A stretch of DNA of 64,000 nucleotides from an uncultured Lachnospiraceae bacterium (GTDB taxonomy: Bacteria; Bacillota; Clostridia; Lachnospirales; Lachnospiraceae), in contig CAMOZY010000001.1 in NCBI GenBank assembly GCA_946631295.1, positions 92,573-156,572 of the forward strand. Direction: 5' to 3'. The notes under the pieces were generated by a model, which worked only from the letters and a program-made list of their open reading frames with translations, ran no database searches and was not told the origin of the DNA. The position numbers and the translations under genes are program-made. This document shows positions 52,821 through 63,234 of the stretch, in pieces. Within the stretch, counting starts at the first letter, position 1; every line of letters begins with the position of its first letter.

Positions 52821-53915
52821 CTATATTGATCTTCCAATCTCGAGATATCCTTCAAGCCGGGAAGCTGTGGATGCGTCTATATAACCGCTGAGCTTCATTC
52901 CCTCATAGTAGGATCTGATACCTGCAAGATTGGGATCGGGGCTCAATCCGAGATCTCCGTATTCATACACGATATATCTGATATCCTCAGGCTCGGAAGT
53001 TATGTACTGAGCTCCAAGTTCAACTGCCAGATCAGGATTTGAACGATAGATCTCATAAGCCAGGATCAGAGCTTTTTCAACCTTCACATAGAGTTCTCTG
53101 TTCTTGTCGAAATCTGCCTGTGATACCATCTGACGGCAGCATATGAAATCCTTTCCGATAATGTCCTTTATGAACTGAACATTCACAAGTCCGCTTTCTT
53201 CAGCTGATTTATAAAAGCCTCCGTTGACGATACCCGCATCGGCGCTTCCCTTTTTTACTGCCTCCACAACACTTGCGCCTGAATCAAGTTCCACATAATT
53301 GATGATTGAAAGATCAATGCCGTTCTCCGCAAGATATGCTCTCAGAGCTATGTCTCCGCTGTTTGTTCTGTTAACTGCGATAGTCTTGCCGGCTAATAAT
53401 TCTGCAGTCAGTTCTCCGCTCCATGCATCCTTATTCTCAGGAAGAACGATCAGTGATTCATAATCGGACATCTGACCGCCTATGATGATAAGGTTTGATT
53501 CTCCGTTGGCTATAGAAAGAAGGGGAGCAGGTGCACTGAAGCCTCCTACGTCTACTTTTCCGCTTTCGATGGCTGCCAGGGTTTCACTTGCAGTACCGAC
53601 ATTCTGGAGTACAAAGTTTAACCCAACCGCCTCATCGGTATTACCGTATGCAGCAATGACCGGAAGCAGTCCGCCATATCCGCTTGAAGCAACCGCAAAA
53701 TCCACATTTATAAGTTCAGCGCTTCCTGCATCAGAAGATGAAGATGCGGAAGTGCTGCCTCCGGAGGCGGTCCCGTTGTCACTGCAGCCTCCACAGGCTT
53801 CACAGTTTTCGGATTCTCCGGTACCTCTGCTGCTGTCTCCGCATGCGGTAAGCGTTACTGCTGTCAGTACTACCGCAAGTCCTGCTGAAATTTTTTTGAT
53901 CAGTCTGTTTTTCAT
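52821..53915 (-). CDS. ABC transporter substrate-binding lipoprotein with a Cys-x-x-Cys-x-x-Cys head
   Basis: A 364-residue secreted lipoprotein. The signal peptide (KNRLIKKISAGLAVVLTAV) ends in lipobox LTACG (Cys25). A Ser/Gly-rich linker follows with an unusual CEACGGC cluster (Cys38, 41, 44). The rest is an SsuA/THI5-like binding domain: FAVASSGYGGLLPVIAA, VDVGGFSAPAPLL, AGIVNGGFYKSA, YITSEPEDIRYIVYEYG. THI5/NMT1-type proteins bind pyrimidines, sulfonates or other small molecules; none can be fixed here. It is the first gene of a five-gene operon, with GGGAGGAAACATT before the ATG. The Cys cluster might bind metal or form disulfides. Confidence 0.9.
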   Translation of the reverse strand: MKNRLIKKISAGLAVVLTAVTLTACGDSSRGTGESENCEACGGCSDNGTASGGSTSASSSSDAGSAELINVDFAVASSGYGGLLPVIAAYGNTDEAVGLNFVLQNVGTASETLAAIESGKVDVGGFSAPAPLLSIANGESNLIIIGGQMSDYESLIVLPENKDAWSGELTAELLAGKTIAVNRTNSGDIALRAYLAENGIDLSIINYVELDSGASVVEAVKKGSADAGIVNGGFYKSAEESGLVNVQFIKDIIGKDFICCRQMVSQADFDKNRELYVKVEKALILAYEIYRSNPDLAVELGAQYITSEPEDIRYIVYEYGDLGLSPDPNLAGIRSYYEGMKLSGYIDASTASRLEGYLEIGRSI

Positions 53916-53950
53916 AATGTTTCCTCCCGATAAATCTCAAAAAATAAAAC

Positions 53951-53984
53951 AAAAAACGGAGGTTTTGGATTTCCAAAACCTCCG
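53951..53984 (-). terminator. Terminator or attenuator between carB and the ABC operon
   Basis: On the minus strand CGGAGGTTTTGGA and TCCAAAACCTCCG form a thirteen-base stem with a very small loop, followed by TTTTTTGTTTTATTTTTT. Only about 35 bases separate it from the lipoprotein ATG, too few for a full promoter after it. It may end the car operon or regulate the ABC operon from a leader. Upstream, CCGGCAG/CTGACCGG and TGATGG/CCATTA can also pair. Confidence 0.8.
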
Positions 53985-54106
53985 GTCTGTCCGGTCAGCG
54001 CTTTTGTTATTAATGGATATTACCATCAATCGTCTGCCGGGTATAATCGCTCTATTCTATATTCTTCTATAGGCTCTTCCTATAATTGATCATGTCGTCT
54101 GCCGTT

Positions 54107-57100
54107 TTACAGGTGGCTTACACCTATTGTCATCTCCTCAAGCACATCCAAAAGCACTCTAACGGTATCGAGAGAGGTGAAAGTCGTGATCCTGTGCTCG
54201 CTTGCGCATCTTCTTATTGCTACGCCATCTTCATAGTGCACACCCGAAAGGATGGCTCTGGTGTTAATTACATAGCTTACATATCCTGCGCTGATGGAAT
54301 CGAGGATCTCGGTACTTCCCTCACTGAGCTTGTGACGCAGCCTGCATCTGATACCATGATCCTTAAAGTAAAGCGCGGTCATCGTTGTTGCTTCGATATT
54401 GAAGCCCATCTCATAAAAGCGTCTTGCAAGAGGAAGTGCCTCTTCCTTGTCTTCATCCGCCAGAGTGAAGGTGACCGTTCCGTAATTCTGAAGCTTGATG
54501 CCGGATGCAACAAGTGCCTTATACATCGCACGGTGAAGAAGCTTATCGTATCCTATTGCTTCACCGGTCGACTTCATCTCAGGGCTCAGATATGCATCCA
54601 TTCCTGAAAGTTTCGAGAACGAGAATACAGGTGCCTTTACGAACCACTTTTCTCCGGGTACGGGTTCAAGATCGGTGATTCCCTGATCCTTAAGTGATAT
54701 TCCAAGGCTTACCCTTGTTGCGATATCAGGAAGCGCAAATCCCGTTGCCTTCGAAAGGAAAGGAACCGTTCTCGAAGATCTGGGATTGACCTCTATGATA
54801 AATACATCATTGTTCTTATCACAGATGAACTGGATATTGAAAAGGCCCTTGATCCCAATACCTTTTCCGAGTCTTCTCGTATAATCCCTGATGGTTTCCT
54901 TTACGCTCTCAGGTACGCTGAAGGTAGGATATACACTTATAGAATCGCCGGAGTGGATTCCGGTCCTCTCGACCAGTTCCATTATTCCGGGAATAAATAC
55001 ATCGGTTCCGTCACAGATAGCATCAACCTCAAGTTCCTTACCGCTGATGTATCTGTCTACAAGAACAGGTCTGTCCTCGTCAATCTCAACGGCGGTCTGG
55101 AGGTAATGTCTCAGATCCTTTTCCTTGGAAACGATCTGCATCGCTCTTCCGCCAAGAACGAAGCTGGGTCTTACAAGCACGGGATATCCTATGGATTCCG
55201 CAGCCTTAACACCATCTTCGATAGAGGTTACGGCAAGTCCCTTAGGTTCAGGGATTCCGAGATCTTCAAGAAGCTTTTCGAAGAGGTCCCTGTCCTCAGC
55301 ACGTGCTATCGCATCACAGTCGGTTCCGATAAGCTTAACACCTCTCTTATGAAGGGGTTCTGCGAGATTGACCGCGGTCTGTCCACCAAGAGTCGCAATG
55401 ACTCCCTCGGGCTTTTCAAGCTCGATTATGTTCATTACATCCTCTACACACAGAGGCTCAAAATACAGCTTGTCAGAGGTGGTGTAATCGGTAGATACGG
55501 TTTCGGGATTGTTGTTGATGACGATAGCTTCATATCCCGATTCCTTGATGGTCTTAACTGCATGAACGGTGGAGTAATCGAATTCGACTCCCTGTCCGAT
55601 CCTGATAGGTCCCGCACCGAGTACGATGACCTTCTTTTTGTCGGATACTACGGACTCATTCTCGCCTTCATATGTCGAATAAAAATAGGGAACATAGCTT
55701 TCAAACTCGGAAGCACATGTATCGATCATCTTATAGATGGGGAATATCTTCTCCTGCTTTCTGAGCTCAAAGACCTCCATCTCAGTAGTTCCCCACAAAG
55801 CAGCGATCTCAACGTCGGAAAATCCCATGCGCTTTGCATCCCTGAGTACGGAAGGATCGTTCTTGTGCTCGTAAAGGAAGCTTTCTTCCTCGATTATGTT
55901 GTAGATCTTATCCAGGAAGAACATGTCTATTCCGGTTTTTGAGGAGATTTCCTCAGGCTTAACCTGACGGCGCAGGAGCTCAGCGATCGCGAAAATACGG
56001 TCACCGGTCATCTTCATCACAGGCTCCCAAAGCTGCTCATCACTCATATCGGTGAACTTGGGCATATACAGATGATATGCACCGCACTCAAGACTTCTTA
56101 CAGCCTTGAGAAAGCTCTCTTCGAAGCATCTTCCGATACTCATGGTCTCGCCCGTAGCCTTCATCTGAGTGCCGAGGCTCTGGTTCGCATCCGTGAACTT
56201 ATCGAAGGGGAAGCGGGGCATCTTGGTTACGATATAATCAAGCGCAGGCTCAAAGCATGCGGGTGTATTGGCAAGCTGGATCTCTTCAAGATTATATCCG
56301 ACACTTATCTTGGCAGAAACTCTTGCGATAGGATATCCGGATGCCTTGGAAGCAAGTGCGGAAGATCTTGATACTCTGGGGTTAACCTCTATCAGATAAT
56401 ATTTGAACGACTTGGGATCAAGCGCAAACTGGACATTACATCCTCCGCAGACCTTAAGAGCTCTGATAAGCTTAAGAGCAGAGTCACGGAGCATATGATA
56501 TTCTCTGTCGGTAAGAGTCTGTGAAGGACATACAACGATGGAGTCACCGGTATGTATACCTACAGGATCGAGGTTCTCCATATTACATACGGTGATTGCG
56601 GTATCATTGGCATCACGGATCACCTCATACTCGATCTCCTTATATCCCTTGACGCTCTTTTCCACAAGAACCTCATGAACGGGAGAAAGTTCAAGTCCCG
56701 CTTCAAGAAGTGTAACAAGTTCTTCTTCATTATCGGCAAATCCGCCGCCCGTTCCGCCGAGAGTAAATGCAGGACGCAGAACAACGGGATATCCGATCTC
56801 TTCAGCGGCCTTTTTACCTTCATCAATGCTGTGTACAACGATGGAAGGAAGCACAGGCTCTCCGATCCTTTCACAGAGCTCCTTGAACTCTTCCCTGTCC
56901 TCAGCCATCTCTATACTGGACGAATCGGTTCCGAGAAGTTCGCATCTGCACTCTGCAAGGATGCCCTTCTTTTCGAGCTGCATCGCAAGATTAAGACCAG
57001 TCTGTCCTCCGATTCCGGGTAAGATTGCATCGGGCCTTTCGGTTCTGATTATCCTTGCGACATATTCAAGGTTAAGAGGCTCCATATAGACTCTGTCAGC

Positions 57101-57280
57101 AACCGATGTATCTGTCATGATCGTCGCAGGATTGGAATTACAAAGGATAACTTCGTATCCTTCCTCCTTAAGTGCAAGGCAGGCCTGTGTTCCCGCATAG
57201 TCGAATTCAGCGGCCTGTCCGATGACAATGGGGCCCGATCCTATTACAAGTATTTTATTTATATCTGTTCTCTTAGGCAT
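54107..57280 (-). CDS. carB: Carbamoyl-phosphate synthase large subunit
   Basis: ATP-grasp enzyme of about 1057 residues making carbamoyl phosphate for arginine and pyrimidines with ammonia from CarA. Two homologous halves are plain: [20 protein letters not shown] near the N-terminus and [20 protein letters not shown] in the middle, each followed by an ATP-grasp domain ([32 protein letters not shown]) and [10 protein letters not shown] or [10 protein letters not shown]. The last ~140 residues are the MGS-like regulatory domain. ATG 57280 is preferred because GGAAGGTGCTTACA precedes it; a GTG at 57289 lies inside. It follows carA by 65 bp. Confidence 0.97.
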   Translation of the reverse strand: MPKRTDINKILVIGSGPIVIGQAAEFDYAGTQACLALKEEGYEVILCNSNPATIMTDTSVADRVYMEPLNLEYVARIIRTERPDAILPGIGGQTGLNLAMQLEKKGILAECRCELLGTDSSSIEMAEDREEFKELCERIGEPVLPSIVVHSIDEGKKAAEEIGYPVVLRPAFTLGGTGGGFADNEEELVTLLEAGLELSPVHEVLVEKSVKGYKEIEYEVIRDANDTAITVCNMENLDPVGIHTGDSIVVCPSQTLTDREYHMLRDSALKLIRALKVCGGCNVQFALDPKSFKYYLIEVNPRVSRSSALASKASGYPIARVSAKISVGYNLEEIQLANTPACFEPALDYIVTKMPRFPFDKFTDANQSLGTQMKATGETMSIGRCFEESFLKAVRSLECGAYHLYMPKFTDMSDEQLWEPVMKMTGDRIFAIAELLRRQVKPEEISSKTGIDMFFLDKIYNIIEEESFLYEHKNDPSVLRDAKRMGFSDVEIAALWGTTEMEVFELRKQEKIFPIYKMIDTCASEFESYVPYFYSTYEGENESVVSDKKKVIVLGAGPIRIGQGVEFDYSTVHAVKTIKESGYEAIVINNNPETVSTDYTTSDKLYFEPLCVEDVMNIIELEKPEGVIATLGGQTAVNLAEPLHKRGVKLIGTDCDAIARAEDRDLFEKLLEDLGIPEPKGLAVTSIEDGVKAAESIGYPVLVRPSFVLGGRAMQIVSKEKDLRHYLQTAVEIDEDRPVLVDRYISGKELEVDAICDGTDVFIPGIMELVERTGIHSGDSISVYPTFSVPESVKETIRDYTRRLGKGIGIKGLFNIQFICDKNNDVFIIEVNPRSSRTVPFLSKATGFALPDIATRVSLGISLKDQGITDLEPVPGEKWFVKAPVFSFSKLSGMDAYLSPEMKSTGEAIGYDKLLHRAMYKALVASGIKLQNYGTVTFTLADEDKEEALPLARRFYEMGFNIEATTMTALYFKDHGIRCRLRHKLSEGSTEILDSISAGYVSYVINTRAILSGVHYEDGVAIRRCASEHRITTFTSLDTVRVLLDVLEEMTIGVSHL

Positions 57281-57345
57281 TGTAAGCACCTTCCGTTAAC
57301 TGCATTTGTCTCGTTATCTTTGATCTCTTTCGCATGATGGGGACG

Positions 57346-58434
57346 TTACTTATCCATCAGACTTAAGAATTCATCAAACAGATAAGAAGCATCATGCGGT
57401 CCGGGACAGCTCTCGGGATGGTACTGGACACTGAAGATCCTGTCTCCTCTGCATCTGACTCCCTCAACCGTATTATCAAGAAGATTCTTATGTGTCACAA
57501 CAAGTCCGGTACCGTCTAAAGTATTTTCATCCACAGCATAGGAATGGTTCTGTGATGTTATATCAGTCCTTCCCGTTTCAAGGTTCTTAACAGGATGATT
57601 ACCGCCTCTGTGTCCGAACTTAAGCTTATATGTCTTAGCTCCGCATGCCAGGGATATTATCTGATGTCCGAGGCATATTCCGAATATGGGATATTTTCCG
57701 CGAAGCGTCCTTACCAGTTCAATCGCTTCCTTAACATCCTCGGGATCTCCGGGGCCGTTTGAAAGGAAGATTCCGTCCGGTCTTATGGCCTCCACTTCCT
57801 CAGCAGTCACATTCCATGGGAATACCGTTACGCTGCATCCCTTATTAAGAAATGATCTGAGGATGTTCTCCTTCATTCCGAAATCTATTGCCGCAATATG
57901 ATACTTTGCGCCTACATTGATATAATTTTCGACAAGCTTCCTGCTTACTCTCGATACAGCATCAGGCTTAAGCTCGGTCTCTTCTATTATCTTAAGTCCC
58001 TCTTCCACTGTAGTGCTCTCATCGGTGATCAGAGCCTTCTTTGTTCCGCCGTTTCTTATTTTACGGACGATCTCCCTTGTATCAACTCCTGTGATACCGG
58101 GGATGCCGAGCTCCTTAAGTGTCTCTGAGAAGGTTTTGCCGCATCTGAAATTGGAAGGTTCGTCATTATAATCCCTGACGACAAATCCTCCGATAGTTGG
58201 GTGCTTGGTCTCATAATCATCTGTATTAATTCCGTAATTACCTATAAGAGGATAGGCCATCGTGACAAACTGATCGGTATATGAAGGATCGGACATTATC
58301 TCCTGGTATCCTACAGGCGATGTATTGAAAACAAGTTCACATACCCTGTTTCCTGTATCTTCTCCGAATCCGTATCCGACGTATTCACTGCCGTCAGACA
58401 TTATCAGTTTTCTGGTCTTTCCCTTGTAGATCAT
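57346..58434 (-). CDS. carA: Carbamoyl-phosphate synthase small subunit
   Basis: A 362-residue glutamine amidotransferase that supplies ammonia to CarB. The N-terminal CPSase domain (FNTSPVGYQEIMSDPSYTDQ) is followed by a class I GATase with nucleophile Cys in FGICLGHQII and the His-Glu pair in SVQYHPES. Length is normal. The start overlaps the purF stop by 4 bp (ATGA), with GGAGGCCGGAAA before it, so purF, carA and carB are one transcript. No pyrimidine or arginine attenuator was recognised in front. Confidence 0.97.
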   Translation of the reverse strand: MIYKGKTRKLIMSDGSEYVGYGFGEDTGNRVCELVFNTSPVGYQEIMSDPSYTDQFVTMAYPLIGNYGINTDDYETKHPTIGGFVVRDYNDEPSNFRCGKTFSETLKELGIPGITGVDTREIVRKIRNGGTKKALITDESTTVEEGLKIIEETELKPDAVSRVSRKLVENYINVGAKYHIAAIDFGMKENILRSFLNKGCSVTVFPWNVTAEEVEAIRPDGIFLSNGPGDPEDVKEAIELVRTLRGKYPIFGICLGHQIISLACGAKTYKLKFGHRGGNHPVKNLETGRTDITSQNHSYAVDENTLDGTGLVVTHKNLLDNTVEGVRCRGDRIFSVQYHPESCPGPHDASYLFDEFLSLMDK

Positions 58435-59861
58435 TTTCCGGCCTCCGAAAGTTTCTTCTCAAATCTGTCTTTCCTTGGATCAGACGGGATTTTAGTCGGA
58501 TAATCCCCGTCAAAGCATGCACTGCAGTATGTATCGCAGCCGCTCATCTCTTTTAAGCTGTCTATAGGAAGAAATCCTATGGAATCGGCCCCGGTGAGAG
58601 CTGCTATCTCTTCAGGAGTATGGTGGTTGGCGATCAGCTTGTCTTCCGAATCTATATCCACTCCGTAAAAGCATGGATGTCTGAACGGAGGGGACGAAAT
58701 GCGGAGATGTATTTCCTTTGCTCCGGCATCCCTGAGGATATTAATGATCCTCTTACTCGTCGTACCGCGGACTATGGAATCATCGATAAGGACCACTCTC
58801 TTACCCTCAAGCACGCTCCTTACGGGACTGAGCTTGATCCTGACAGTATCTGTTCTCTGATCCTGAGACGGAGCGATGAAGCTTCTTCTGACATACTTGT
58901 TCTTCACCAACCCTATCTCATAGGGGATTCCGCTCTTTCTTGAATAGCCTATTGCGGCATCAAGTCCCGAATCGGGTACTCCGACAACTACATCTGCCTC
59001 CACGTGATATTCCCTTGCAAGGATCTCCCCTGCCCTTACTCTTGTATCATGCACCGCTATACAATCTATCACAGAATCCGGTCTTGCAAAATAGATATAT
59101 TCAAAAATACAGGGACATTTTTTACATCCGCTGTTTTCCATATACGAAGCAGGCTCCTCAAACGGCCTGTTAGCCTGAAAAACGATCATTTCGCCCGGTT
59201 TTACATCCCTGACAAAGGAAGCCCCCACAGCGTCCAGAGCACAGCTTTCCGAAGCCACGACAAAGCTTCCGTCCTCCCTTTTACCGTAACAAAGCGGCCG
59301 GAATCCGTGCGGATCCCGTACCGCCAGTAATTTGGTCGAAGACATCATCACGAGGCTGTATGCGCCTTCAAGATATTTGACTGCGGAAAGGACTGCCTGT
59401 TCTATACTGTCCGTCTTGATCCTTTCCCTTGTGATCATATAACATATGGTCTCCGTGTCACTCGTCGAGTGGAAAATAGCACCCGAAAGTTCAAGAGAAT
59501 CGCGAAGATCCAGTGAATTTGACAGATTTCCGTTGTGAGCAAGTGCCAGATTGCCCTTCTGATGACTGACAACCATGGGCTGGATATTGCTCCTGATATT
59601 TCCGCCCGTCGTGCCGTATCTTACATGTCCGATAGCCATGCATCCGCCGGGAAATGCATTAAGCTCGTTTTCCCCGAAGACCTCTCCAACAAGCCCGAGA
59701 TCCTTATGAGTGGAAAAAACTCCGTCATCATTTACAACGATACCGCAGCTTTCCTGTCCCCTGTGCTGGAGTGCATAGAGTCCGTGATATATGTCACGTG
59801 CTATCTGCTCATTAAATGCTCCTGTTATACCGAATACTCCGCATTCCTCATGAATGGCCAT
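58431..59861 (-). CDS. purF: Amidophosphoribosyltransferase
   Basis: First committed enzyme of purine synthesis: PRPP + glutamine to phosphoribosylamine. The 476-residue protein begins with a six-residue propeptide (MAIHEE) before the catalytic CGVFG (Cys7), as in Bacillus-type enzymes that are cleaved. GATase motifs HRGQESCGI and GHVRYGTTG follow. The phosphoribosyltransferase part has [11 protein letters not shown] and [14 protein letters not shown] (PRPP loop). Cys residues for a 4Fe-4S cluster are visible in CKKCPC, RHPC and CDTYCSAC. The start overlaps the pyrG end by 14 bp, with AGAGAGGCAGG before it. Confidence 0.96.
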   Translation of the reverse strand: MAIHEECGVFGITGAFNEQIARDIYHGLYALQHRGQESCGIVVNDDGVFSTHKDLGLVGEVFGENELNAFPGGCMAIGHVRYGTTGGNIRSNIQPMVVSHQKGNLALAHNGNLSNSLDLRDSLELSGAIFHSTSDTETICYMITRERIKTDSIEQAVLSAVKYLEGAYSLVMMSSTKLLAVRDPHGFRPLCYGKREDGSFVVASESCALDAVGASFVRDVKPGEMIVFQANRPFEEPASYMENSGCKKCPCIFEYIYFARPDSVIDCIAVHDTRVRAGEILAREYHVEADVVVGVPDSGLDAAIGYSRKSGIPYEIGLVKNKYVRRSFIAPSQDQRTDTVRIKLSPVRSVLEGKRVVLIDDSIVRGTTSKRIINILRDAGAKEIHLRISSPPFRHPCFYGVDIDSEDKLIANHHTPEEIAALTGADSIGFLPIDSLKEMSGCDTYCSACFDGDYPTKIPSDPRKDRFEKKLSEAGK

Positions 59862-61455
59862 GACGTTTACCTGCCTCTCTTATAAATCCCTTAAAAAGCG
59901 GGTGTGCCTTGTCGGGTCTTGATTTGAACTCGGGATGATACTGGACGCCCAGATAGAAATCCTCTCCGGGAATCTCCATCTCCTCTACAAGTCTGTTATC
60001 AGGAGATGTTCCGGCAAACACCGCACCGGCAGCTTCGAATCTGTCTCTGAAATCATTATTGAATTCATATCTGTGGCGATGACGTTCGGATATTTCAGGT
60101 GCACCGTAGAACTCCTCAAGCTTGCTTCCTGCCTTTACCATGCAGGGGTAAGCTCCGAGCCTGAGCGTTCCGCCCTTATCGATGCTGTCACTCTGACCCG
60201 GCATGAAATCTATGACCTTGTTTTTGCACAGTTCGTTGAATTCTCCGGAATTTGCATCCTCTATTCCGAGTACATTTCTCGCATACTCGATAACGGCTAT
60301 CTGCATTCCGAGGCATATGCCAAAATACGGAACATGGTGTGTTCTTGCATATTTTGCAGAGGTGATCATTCCCTCTATACCTCTGTCTCCAAAGCCTCCT
60401 GGAACAATGATACCGTCAACATCCTTAAATGTCTCTTCGGCATTTTCGTCGGTGATCTTCTCTGAATCGATCCACTTTATATCCACTTTCGCGGAATTTT
60501 CGTATCCTGCATGACGAAGAGCCTCGGCAACGGAAAGATATGCATCATGAAGCTGGACATATTTTCCGACAAGTCCTATCGTTACATGGTCCTGAAGATT
60601 CTTGATGCGATCGACCATCTCTCTCCAGTGCTTAAGATCAGGTTCTCCCGCATCTATTCCGAGTTCACGGCATACTATTTTCGAAAAGCCCGAATCCTCA
60701 AGCATCAGAGGAGCTTCATACAGATGAGGAAGAGTAATGTTTTCTATAACACAGTCTTCCTTAACATTGCAGAAGTGGGCGATCTTTTTAAATATCTCGT
60801 CTTCGAGGGGTTCATCGCAGCGAAGGATAAGGATATTAGGTGATACTCCCATACCCTGAAGTTCCTTTACCGAATGCTGTGTGGGCTTGGACTTGTGTTC
60901 ATCGGAACCGTGCAGGAAGGGCACCAGTGTCACATGGATGAACAGGGAATTTTCTTTTCCAACCTCAAGAGATATCTGTCTTACTGCCTCAATAAAGGGC
61001 TGGGATTCGATATCACCGACCGTTCCTCCGATCTCCGTGATAACGACATCTGCTGAAGTCTTTTTTCCGACACTGTAGACAAAATCCTTGATCTCGTCGG
61101 TGATATGAGGGATTATCTGAACGGTCGACCCGAGATATTCACCTCTTCTTTCGCGGTTCAGAACATTCCAGTAGACTCTTCCGGAGGTAAGATTCGAGAA
61201 TTTATTCAGATCCTCGTCAATGAATCTCTCATAATGTCCGAGATCCAGATCGGTCTCCGCTCCGTCATCCGTAACATAAACCTCACCATGCTGGTAAGGG
61301 CTCATGGTTCCGGGATCGACATTGATATACGGGTCGAGCTTCTGGGCAGCGACCTTAAGTCCCCTTGCCTTGAGAAGCCTTCCGAGTGATGCTGCGGTTA
61401 TTCCCTTTCCGAGTCCCGATACAACACCGCCTGTTACGAAGATGTATTTAGTCAT
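59848..61455 (-). CDS. pyrG: CTP synthase
   Basis: A 535-residue enzyme that aminates UTP to CTP with glutamine. The N-terminal synthase domain has [40 protein letters not shown] and [11 protein letters not shown]. The C-terminal class I GATase has Cys in [10 protein letters not shown] and the catalytic HPE in [11 protein letters not shown]. Length is typical. GGAGTTAAGTAA precedes the ATG. It lies 86 bp after asnB and overlaps purF. Confidence 0.97.
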   Translation of the reverse strand: MTKYIFVTGGVVSGLGKGITAASLGRLLKARGLKVAAQKLDPYINVDPGTMSPYQHGEVYVTDDGAETDLDLGHYERFIDEDLNKFSNLTSGRVYWNVLNRERRGEYLGSTVQIIPHITDEIKDFVYSVGKKTSADVVITEIGGTVGDIESQPFIEAVRQISLEVGKENSLFIHVTLVPFLHGSDEHKSKPTQHSVKELQGMGVSPNILILRCDEPLEDEIFKKIAHFCNVKEDCVIENITLPHLYEAPLMLEDSGFSKIVCRELGIDAGEPDLKHWREMVDRIKNLQDHVTIGLVGKYVQLHDAYLSVAEALRHAGYENSAKVDIKWIDSEKITDENAEETFKDVDGIIVPGGFGDRGIEGMITSAKYARTHHVPYFGICLGMQIAVIEYARNVLGIEDANSGEFNELCKNKVIDFMPGQSDSIDKGGTLRLGAYPCMVKAGSKLEEFYGAPEISERHRHRYEFNNDFRDRFEAAGAVFAGTSPDNRLVEEMEIPGEDFYLGVQYHPEFKSRPDKAHPLFKGFIREAGKRHGHS

Positions 61456-61541
61456 TTACTTAACTCCATGTATCATCAGGCGTAAAGTTTTGCCTGTCTG
61501 TTTAAAATCTGTTTCCTGTCACCGGATTATGGGTGGCGCCA

Positions 61542-63128
61542 TTATTGTCCGCTTGCTCCGTAGTTGGAAAGAACTCTTGCACTGGGATCGTTAACATTAC
61601 ATCCCTCCCACTCTTTATTGGGCATCCAGAAGTCCTTAACCATCTGTGACTGTCCGGGATAAAAGCTTTCGAACAGTTCCCTGTAAAGAAGAGATTCCTT
61701 TGTGAACGGACGTGCATGCTTATATTTTTTGCATTTATCGATGAACTCTTCCTCGGTATATTTGGACTCTGCATACTCCTTAAGATGATCGACCATTGAA
61801 TGTCCGACAGCATCTGAAAATGCAGCTTTTTCCCTGAACAGGATCTCATCCGGAAGATAATCAAGACCCTCGAACGCATGACGAAGCAGATACTTGCCCT
61901 TGTTATAATGATTGCGCTTCATCTCGGGATCTATGGACATACAATATCCTACAAAATCAAGATCACCGAAAGGAACCCTTGCCTCGAGTGAGTTAACGGA
62001 AATACATCTGTCAGCTCTCAGAACGTCATACATATGAAGTTCTGAAACCCTCTTTTCAGCTTCCAGCTGGAAAGCCTCAGCACTGGGAGCAAAGTCCGTA
62101 TATTTATATCCGAATATTTCGTCTGAAACCTCACCTGTTAATATGACACGTATGTCAGTCTGTTCATGTATTGCCTTGCAGAGCAGATACATGCCCATGC
62201 TTGCTCTTATGGTAGTAATGTCGTATGTTCCGAGGAGCTTGACGACATCGGGAAGAGCATTAAGAACATCTTCCTTGGTGATGATTATTTCTGTGTGATC
62301 CGCACCAAGATAATCAGCGGTCTGCTTTGCATATTTAAGATCGATCGCATCCTCGTTCATTCCGATGGCAAATGTACGGATCGGCTTGTCACTCTTTTTC
62401 TGAGCGATGCTGCATACAAGAGATGAATCAAGTCCGCCAGAAAGAAGATATCCGACCTTGGCATCGGCAATAAGTCTTTTCTCAACTCCGGCGATCAGTT
62501 TTTCGCGGATATTCTTACATACTGTCTCAAGATCATCCCTGCATACCTTACCGGGCCTTGCAATGTCACAGTATTTTACAAATTCACCATCCTTATAGTA
62601 ATGTCCGGGAGGGAAAGGATAGATATTCTCACCGGTAAGACCTATAAGGTTCTTGGGTTCAGAAGCAAGTATCATGCTTCCGCCCTTGTCAAATGTATAA
62701 TAAAGAGGTCTGATACCGATGGGATCTCTTGCTGCTATCCATTCATCGGTTCTTCCATCGTATATAACACATGCAAATTCGGCATCGAGCTTTTTAAACA
62801 TCTCTGTGCCGTACTCGAAATACATCGGAAGCAGTATTTCACAGTCACTGTCACTTTTGAAGGTATAACCCTTCGATTTAAGTTCATCTCTCAGAGGAGC
62901 AAATCCGTAAACTTCTCCATTACAGACCACGGCGGCATTATTCAGCTCAAAGGGTTGCATTCCCTCGGGTGTAAGTCCCATTATGGACAGACGTCTGAAT
63001 CCGAGCAGCCCTCCTCCTACTTTTATTATTCTTGCATCATCGGGGCCTCTTGATGTTGTTTTATCAAGTGCCTTCGCAAAGGCTTCTTCATCGGTGCCCC
63101 TTCCGCACCACGCCATGATCGAACACAT
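61542..63128 (-). CDS. asnB: Asparagine synthase (glutamine-hydrolysing)
   Basis: A 528-residue cytosolic enzyme forming asparagine from aspartate with glutamine and ATP. The class II GATase N-terminus begins MCSIMAW with nucleophile Cys2, and VVCNGEVYGF and DSDCEILLPMYFEYG follow. The ATP-pyrophosphatase domain has the P-loop LLSGGLDSSLVCSIA and YKYTDFAPSAE. The length is of the AsnB A-type group. AGGAGGAAGAAAAAA precedes the ATG. It starts 40 bases behind the glnN terminator, leaving little room for a separate promoter. Confidence 0.95.
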   Translation of the reverse strand: MCSIMAWCGRGTDEEAFAKALDKTTSRGPDDARIIKVGGGLLGFRRLSIMGLTPEGMQPFELNNAAVVCNGEVYGFAPLRDELKSKGYTFKSDSDCEILLPMYFEYGTEMFKKLDAEFACVIYDGRTDEWIAARDPIGIRPLYYTFDKGGSMILASEPKNLIGLTGENIYPFPPGHYYKDGEFVKYCDIARPGKVCRDDLETVCKNIREKLIAGVEKRLIADAKVGYLLSGGLDSSLVCSIAQKKSDKPIRTFAIGMNEDAIDLKYAKQTADYLGADHTEIIITKEDVLNALPDVVKLLGTYDITTIRASMGMYLLCKAIHEQTDIRVILTGEVSDEIFGYKYTDFAPSAEAFQLEAEKRVSELHMYDVLRADRCISVNSLEARVPFGDLDFVGYCMSIDPEMKRNHYNKGKYLLRHAFEGLDYLPDEILFREKAAFSDAVGHSMVDHLKEYAESKYTEEEFIDKCKKYKHARPFTKESLLYRELFESFYPGQSQMVKDFWMPNKEWEGCNVNDPSARVLSNYGASGQ

Positions 63129-63167
63129 TTTTTTCTTCCTCCTGAACTGTTTTTCGGGAACGTCTAT

Positions 63168-63209
63168 AAAAAAGGTTATCGGCCGGAAGGCATAGGAGCC
63201 TTCCGGCCG
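63168..63209 (-). terminator. Terminator after glnN
   Basis: On the minus strand CGGCCGGAAGGC, a six-base loop and GCCTTCCGGCCG form a perfect twelve-base stem followed by ATAACCTTTTTT. Read-through would enter asnB. Confidence 0.88.
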
Positions 63210-63234
63210 GTGTATTTTATTACTGATCCTCAGA

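Noticed and set aside
53985..54106. TPP, SAM, purine, lysine, guanidine or fluoride riboswitch, or T-box, before the ABC operon
   Set aside because: None of their core motifs is present; kept only as an unassigned leader.
54953..55942. A 329-codon open frame on the plus strand
   Set aside because: Antisense to carB, whose motifs are continuous; no ribosome binding site and no recognisable protein.
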